NCBI RefSeq assembly: GCF_030362935.1 | Contig: NZ_JAUCDY010000002.1 | Span: forward strand, 1-64,000 | Length of the DNA: 64,000 nucleotides | Direction of reading: 5' to 3' | From: Thiopseudomonas acetoxidans | GTDB lineage: Bacteria > Pseudomonadota > Gammaproteobacteria > Pseudomonadales > Pseudomonadaceae | Shown here: in pieces, positions 60,378 through 64,000 of the stretch | How positions within the stretch are numbered: position 1 is the stretch's first letter | Layout: every line of letters begins with the position of its first letter | Notes under the pieces: model-generated | The model's database searches: none | Told to the model about the DNA's origin: nothing | What the model saw: the letters and a program-made list of their open reading frames with translations, nothing else | Translations under genes and position numbers: made by a program

Positions 60378-60599
60378 AAACTTTCCTAGGTGTAAAGCTG
60401 CCAGCGCAGGCTGATGAAACCCAGTGCAGGCCGTCCAGCCAAGTATGCCTTTAGCAATTAGCGATTGCGCTTAGTCTTGTTAGGGGCTTTATTGTTCTAA
60501 TCAACCAAAAGTAGACACTTTTTTTACAGCTTTCATACTCAGCAGGGCTCATATCGCCACTGGCAGTATGAAGCATTCAAAATTGAAATAGCGCATATT
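60378..60599 (-). mobile_element. Possible IS3-type transposase C-terminal remnant
   Basis: About 220 bp with no intact gene. Near 60480-60580 the - strand reads HTASGDMSPAEYESCKKSVYFWL, similar to the last residues of IS3-family OrfB (x-LGY-x-SPxxYE). No ends or duplications were found, so the identification is tentative. Confidence 0.35.
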
Positions 60600-60791
60600 C
60601 TATAGCAGCGATCCATTAACGCGCACACGCAGTAGAAGGCCATTACCATCAGTTAAGACGTAATCTTTTTCTTTAGGTTGCAACGCTTTGATTCTTCTAT
60701 CACTAAGACGCGATGGCACGGCTGTCATAACATTTCTCCACATGCCTTGGTATTCCAAGAATGCATTAAACATTACTGGAATACCAAACAC
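60600..60791 (-). pseudogene. Tyrosine integrase N-terminal fragment next to ssrA
   Basis: 63 codons ending RLSDRRIKALQPKEKDYVLTDGNGLLLRVRVNGSLL, the DUF4102/arm-binding N-terminus of P4-like integrases (usually ...DGxGLxLRVxPxGSKxW). The catalytic domain is absent. It lies directly downstream of the tmRNA 3' end, a classical integration site, so it marks a lost genomic island. Confidence 0.75.
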
Positions 60792-60810
60792 CGTAGATTG
60801 GAAAAGACAC

Positions 60811-60826
60811 CTATAGACGTCTATAG
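60811..60826. repeat. 16-bp perfect palindrome between integrase fragment and ssrA
   Basis: CTATAGACGTCTATAG is a perfect palindrome. It may be an operator or recombination-related site of the former integrative element. Confidence 0.5.
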
Positions 60827-60861
60827 CGCTGAAACCCTTGATATACGTGATTTACAGGCAT

Positions 60862-60886
60862 AAAAAAGGCGTCCTAGGACGCCTTT
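60862..60886 (-). terminator. Terminator of ssrA
   Basis: Read on the - strand: GGCGTCC-TA-GGACGCC (7-bp stem) followed by six T residues, starting about 12 nt after the tmRNA CCA end. Confidence 0.85.
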
Positions 60887-60897
60887 AGATGCTTGTT

Positions 60898-61253
60898 TGG
60901 TGGAGTCGGGGGGATTTGAACCCCCGTCCGCCAGTACTCCGCTATCGGTTCTACATGCGTAGCCATCTCTATTAAGTTAACTCCTCACGACCCGAGTGGC
61001 AGGGTGTTTGGAGCGAGCTGTGTGAGTTTTAGCCGTTACGCCCACAGCGTGCTTGGCGGCGATCCTGTTCTATATGACTGTCCGGATTTCGGGTTTACAG
61101 GCATCCCCTAAGGACAGCTAGCCGACTTAAGCGGCTAGAGCGTAGTTGTCGTCGTTGGCAACTATCAATGTGCAACAGTGGATTTACGAGTTCTGTTACC
61201 AACTCGGCATGCCCCTCAAGTTTCGCAACCGGCGTCGAATCCTAATCGACCCC
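60898..61253 (-). ncRNA. ssrA: Transfer-messenger RNA
   Basis: 356-nt tmRNA that rescues stalled ribosomes. The 5' end is GGGGTCGATTAGGATTCGAC and the 3' end ...CCGACTCCACCA, forming the tRNA-Ala-like acceptor. The tag-coding region at 61127-61159 reads GCC AAC GAC GAC AAC TAC GCT CTA GCC GCT TAA, encoding ANDDNYALAA, the form found in Pseudomonas. The 3' end is the usual integration site of P4-type islands, and an integrase fragment lies just downstream. Confidence 0.97.
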
Positions 61254-61371
61254 AAAAGCTTGCTTGTTCAGGTGACGAACAGTGTACGCTAAACGCCACT
61301 GTTTGTCGATGCACTCCGTGTGCCTGCTACATTAATGGGGTTTAATTGTCAGACTTCAATGGGTTGTCGAA

Positions 61372-61851
61372 TTAAATATCCAGTAACGGATCATTTTTCG
61401 CTTGCTGGCGAATTTGCTCTGCTTTTTTAGCGTTGGCAGTTTCGGCTGGCCCGCTCTCTGCATAAAGCTCTAACAGCTTGCTCGCTGCTAACGGGTGACC
61501 ATGCTGCAATGCCAGCTCAAACCAGTCAGCTGCTTGTTGTGGCTCAGGCGTTTGCGTTTCACTGCTTTCTAGGCAATACATACCCAGCCGATACGCGGAT
61601 TTTTCATCGCCACCCTGAGCCGCCAAGCGTAATAAGCGTACGCCTTCGTTACGTGCCGCCTGCCCCTGCCCTTTGTACAGCAACAGGTGACCATAGAACG
61701 CTCGCGCTGGCACATCCTCAAAAGCAGCCATACGTGCAAACTGACCCTGCATCCACTCCCACAGTCTATCGTTATCCACCGCCCAGCGCTGATTAAATAA
61801 GCGTCTTGCTATCCAGTAACTGAACTTGGCTCGCCATTTCCACCAAAACAT
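61372..61851 (-). CDS. Sel1/TPR-like repeat protein
   Basis: 159-aa protein with two or three Sel1-like helical repeats (ARNEGVRLLRLAAQGGDEKSAYRLGMYCLE and PQQAADWFELALQHGHPLAASKLLELYAE). The N-terminus is basic and aromatic (FWWKWRAKFSYWIARRLF) but is not a clear signal peptide. Function unknown. It overlaps the preceding small gene by 43 nt in another frame, suggesting co-transcription. Confidence 0.7.
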   Translation of the reverse strand: MFWWKWRAKFSYWIARRLFNQRWAVDNDRLWEWMQGQFARMAAFEDVPARAFYGHLLLYKGQGQAARNEGVRLLRLAAQGGDEKSAYRLGMYCLESSETQTPEPQQAADWFELALQHGHPLAASKLLELYAESGPAETANAKKAEQIRQQAKNDPLLDI

Positions 61852-62201
61852 AATTTTTCCCCTGGGTAACTGAATGCATACACACGCGCCAGTTCATGTT
61901 GATACCAACTCTGCTGCTGTGTTTCACTCATCTGCGCAAGTATTTTTTGCTCAACCAAAAAATCAAAAAAACCTTGCCGTGGTAACTTTAAGCTTGTTTG
62001 GCTAATCACCAAGACACTGCGCATGGGCCAGCCTTGCTGCACATCATGCACTGCCAGCTGCTCCAGTACACGCGCTAAACTTTGCATTTTTGGTGCAGGC
62101 AAGTCTAACTGTTCTAAAAGCTGGCGATAGGTGGCTGGACGCTGCTGCTGTTGTGCTTGTTGCAGCTGCTGTAGCAGGTGTTGTAGAACGCTTTGAGTCA
62201 C
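61809..62201 (-). CDS. Small protein of unknown function
   Basis: 130 aa with a Gln-rich helical N-terminus (LQHLLQQLQQAQQQQRPATYRQLLEQLDLPAPKMQSLARVLEQLAVHDVQQGWPMRSVLVIS), which resembles a small winged-helix-like fold, but no family can be named. GTG 62201 is chosen because it has GAGGA 5 bp upstream, the site itself overlapping the stop of the XRE gene. An open frame extends 30 codons upstream in the XRE gene. Confidence 0.6.
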   Translation of the reverse strand: MTQSVLQHLLQQLQQAQQQQRPATYRQLLEQLDLPAPKMQSLARVLEQLAVHDVQQGWPMRSVLVISQTSLKLPRQGFFDFLVEQKILAQMSETQQQSWYQHELARVYAFSYPGEKLCFGGNGEPSSVTG

Positions 62202-62208
62202 TTGTTCC

Positions 62209-62568
62209 TCATTGGTTCCACTGGTCAACGTGCAGAATCCTAGCCAATGAACGTAAAACCACATCGCTGGCTTCTCGCTCGCCCTGCTCAATGAGCAGCA
62301 GGTAATGTGGACTAATCCCTACGCCACGGGCAAGTTGCTCAACTGAAAGACCCGCCTGTTCACGCAATGCATTAAGCTCAGACACATTGCTCACTCGTTT
62401 GGCTATCGGAGCTTGAGTCTGCTCACAATTCACACTCTGCGCCTTGTGGTAGCCCGCTGCTTGCAATAATTGTTGGTACTCATGCCAAGGCAAAACGGCA
62501 TACTCAGGTTCGCCTTGGTTATAAATAATTTGCGTTGTATTGTTCACATTATTCACTGTAAAACTCAC
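62209..62568 (-). CDS. XRE-family transcriptional regulator
   Basis: 119-aa DNA-binding protein. The last 60 residues are a Cro/C1-type helix-turn-helix: LNALREQAGLSVEQLARGVGISPHYLLLIEQGEREASDVVLRSLARIL. The N-terminal half (IIYNQGEPEYAVLPWHEYQQLLQAAGY) resembles Phd/antitoxin-like segments. GTG 62568 (AGGT 6-7 bp upstream) is preferred; the exact start is uncertain. Coupled to the small unknown gene downstream. Confidence 0.7.
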   Translation of the reverse strand: MSFTVNNVNNTTQIIYNQGEPEYAVLPWHEYQQLLQAAGYHKAQSVNCEQTQAPIAKRVSNVSELNALREQAGLSVEQLARGVGISPHYLLLIEQGEREASDVVLRSLARILHVDQWNQ

Positions 62569-62615
62569 GGGGCACCTGCCTGCAAACACTGTGCAGACAG
62601 GCATGCAACCTGTAT

Positions 62616-63353
62616 TTACTCGTTTTCTTCTTCTGCCTCATCGACAGACTCTTCTAATTCTTGTCCAGCAATAGCTAACAAATCAACCTCAAAAATTAAC
62701 GCTGAGTTTGCAGGTATTGCCGGCGCAGGACTCTTAGTACCGTAGGCCAACTCACTGGGGATATAAAATTTAAATTTTTCCCCGACATGCATCAGCTGCA
62801 GACCTTCAACCCAGCCTGGAATCACCGCGCCTACTGGAAACTCAGCTGGCATGCCGCGCTCTACAGAGCTATCAAATACCGAACCATCAATTAAAGTGCC
62901 GTGATAGTGAACCTGCACAGTGTCATTCACTTTTGGCTGTGCACCCTGCGCTGCAACCAGTATTTCATACTGCAATCCAGTATCTGTAGTGATCACGCCT
63001 TCACGTTTGCCATTTTCAGCCAAAAAAGCCTTTCCTGCTTTGGCTGCTTCGTCATTGACAGCATTCATGCGCTCCTGTGCGCGCTCCTGCATAAATCCAA
63101 AAGCTTCCATCAGCGCCTCATCATCCACGCGCTGTTCTTTATTGGCTAACGCATCAGCAACACCTGCGGCAATAGCCTGCGGGCTCAGGTCATCCACGCC
63201 GTCGTCCTTAAAGTTTTTCCCCATGCTGTAACCAATACCATAGGAAACTTTTTGGGCCGGTGTTTTTAACTCTGCCTTGCCTTCATCTTTGTTACAACCG
63301 GTTATCAATATGCTGGTTACAGCTACTGCAACAGCTAAATGGTGAAATTTCAT
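62616..63353 (-). CDS. FKBP-type peptidyl-prolyl isomerase, lipoprotein (Mip-like)
   Basis: 245-aa envelope foldase. Lipoprotein signal with lipobox ITGC (MKFHHLAVAVAVTSILITGC), helical dimerisation domain (FKDDGVDDLSPQAIAAGVADALAN...), then the FKBP domain (NDTVQVHYHGTLIDGSVFDSS...VIPGWVEGLQLMHVGEKFKFYIPSELAYG) and an acidic tail. ATG 63353. Divergent from copA. Confidence 0.9.
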   Translation of the reverse strand: MKFHHLAVAVAVTSILITGCNKDEGKAELKTPAQKVSYGIGYSMGKNFKDDGVDDLSPQAIAAGVADALANKEQRVDDEALMEAFGFMQERAQERMNAVNDEAAKAGKAFLAENGKREGVITTDTGLQYEILVAAQGAQPKVNDTVQVHYHGTLIDGSVFDSSVERGMPAEFPVGAVIPGWVEGLQLMHVGEKFKFYIPSELAYGTKSPAPAIPANSALIFEVDLLAIAGQELEESVDEAEEENE

Positions 63354-63483
63354 TTGCTACCCTTTTACCAATGTGGATTTAAAAATCTAGGTTTGCATGT
63401 TAGCAGCCCACTTAAACACTGACCACAGAATAACAATAGAAAGCTTGCGTGCGTTCAAAGTTAAACAGAATTGTTTTTCCTGC

Positions 63484-63514
63484 TTGACCTTGCCATCGTG
63501 GTAAGCTTTACACT
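63484..63514 (+). promoter_or_regulatory. CueR/MerR-type promoter of copA
   Basis: -35 TTGACC (63484-63489) and -10 TACACT (63509-63514) are separated by 19 bp, the stretched spacing of MerR-type promoters. Between them is the dyad CTTGCCA-TCG-TGGTAAG (63489-63505). This pattern is typical of CueR-activated copper genes, and the gene downstream is a copper ATPase. Confidence 0.75.
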
Positions 63515-63543
63515 TAGCTACATACATTATAGGAGGTACCAGC

Positions 63544-64000
63544 ATGGCTACTCTGCATTCATTTAACGCCTTAGTTGATGGCATGACCTGCGCATCGTGC
63601 GTAGGTCGTATCGAAAGCTCTTTGGCAGCCATGCCCGGCGTGCAGGACGTTAATGTCAATCTGGCTACCCGTAAAGTTCAGGCCAAGTACAACGATGAGC
63701 AAACCTCTCAAGCGCTGGTTAACAACATTATCGAGCTTGGTTTTAAACCCATTCTTAGTCATGCTGAGTTAGCTATTGAGGGCATGACCTGCGCGTCCTG
63801 CGTTAGCCGAGTAGAAAAATCCCTGCTTAACTTTCCCGGTGTCGTCAGCGCTACAGTGAATCTGGCTACGCAAAAAGCTCAGCTTGAAATTACCGATACC
63901 GATTTTAACAGCCTCACCGCACTACTCACCGAGCAAGGCTATCCCGCCAAACGCATTGACGAAACACCCGTAAGTGAACAGCAAGACCCCAGCGCACACT
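63544..64000 (+). CDS. copA: Copper-transporting P-type ATPase, N-terminal part (runs off the window)
   Basis: Inner-membrane Cu(I) exporter. Only 152 codons are inside the window. They contain two heavy-metal-associated domains, each with a GMTCASC copper-binding motif (about residues 13-19 and 80-86), DVNVNLATRKVQAKY and SATVNLATQKAQLEI being the ferredoxin-like strands. ATG 63544 has AGGAGG 7 bp upstream. The P-type ATPase core lies beyond the window end. Confidence 0.92.
   Translation, partial: MATLHSFNALVDGMTCASCVGRIESSLAAMPGVQDVNVNLATRKVQAKYNDEQTSQALVNNIIELGFKPILSHAELAIEGMTCASCVSRVEKSLLNFPGVVSATVNLATQKAQLEITDTDFNSLTALLTEQGYPAKRIDETPVSEQQDPSAH

Overview
The window is about 64 kb of a gammaproteobacterial chromosome, most likely a low-GC member of the Pseudomonadaceae. 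The tmRNA tag ANDDNYALAA, the PhoP/PhoQ pair, the gene order fliK-fliLMNOPQR-flhB, and the grxD / argF / ABC-ATPase neighbourhood are all Pseudomonas-like. Base composition is clearly lower in GC than in classical Pseudomonas. Genus-level assignment is inference.

Layout. 0-3 kb: sulfate importer cysT-cysW-cysA. 3.3-9.6 kb: a Trx-MsrA-MsrB fusion, a methyltransferase, a chemoreceptor with a sigma54-type promoter, miaE and a tandem universal stress protein. 9.6-12.6 kb: acnB (GTG start) behind a leader with two mutually exclusive hairpins. 12.6-13.3 kb: a shortened ISL3-type insertion sequence with terminal repeats, an 8-bp target duplication and REP-like palindromes. 13.3-25.9 kb: a type I restriction-modification island (hsdM, hsdS, hsdR) interleaved with three Schlafen-AlbA_2/HATPase_c_4 proteins and a HARE-HTH nuclease-like protein. 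All three AlbA_2 proteins carry in-frame tandem-repeat linkers, and a duplicated hsdM tail forms a 52-codon gene in front of hsdS. 26.3-28.1 kb: a ZIP transporter, a DUF1883 protein and a Sel1 protein. 28.1-38.2 kb: di-haem peroxidase plus three PAS-GGDEF-EAL cyclic-di-GMP proteins, two with PhnD-type periplasmic sensor domains and one stand-alone substrate-binding protein in the same operon. 38.3-44.2 kb: beta-CASP nuclease, LOG protein, pyrF, grxD, argF and an ABC ATPase. 44.4-46.1 kb: a chemoreceptor broken by one frameshift behind a FliA-type promoter. 46.1-48.2 kb: phoPQ. 48.3-55.2 kb: flagellar export/switch operon behind a sigma54-type promoter. 55.2-57.2 kb: ttcA and a phosphofructokinase. 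57.5-60.9 kb: a scar region with two copies of a palindromic dispersed repeat, an sdhB fragment, srkA, an ADP-ribosylglycohydrolase pseudogene and IS/integrase remnants, ending at ssrA (tmRNA). 61.4-64 kb: Sel1-like protein, small unknown protein, XRE regulator, FKBP lipoprotein, and the start of a copper ATPase behind a CueR-type promoter.

The least ordinary part is the restriction island. Its three putative Schlafen-like proteins share an E-x4-E-x-K signature, each has a coding mini-satellite between the ATPase-like domain and the C-terminal winged-helix region, and the genes are tied together by overlapping starts and stops. The accessory region next to tmRNA shows a history of integration and decay.
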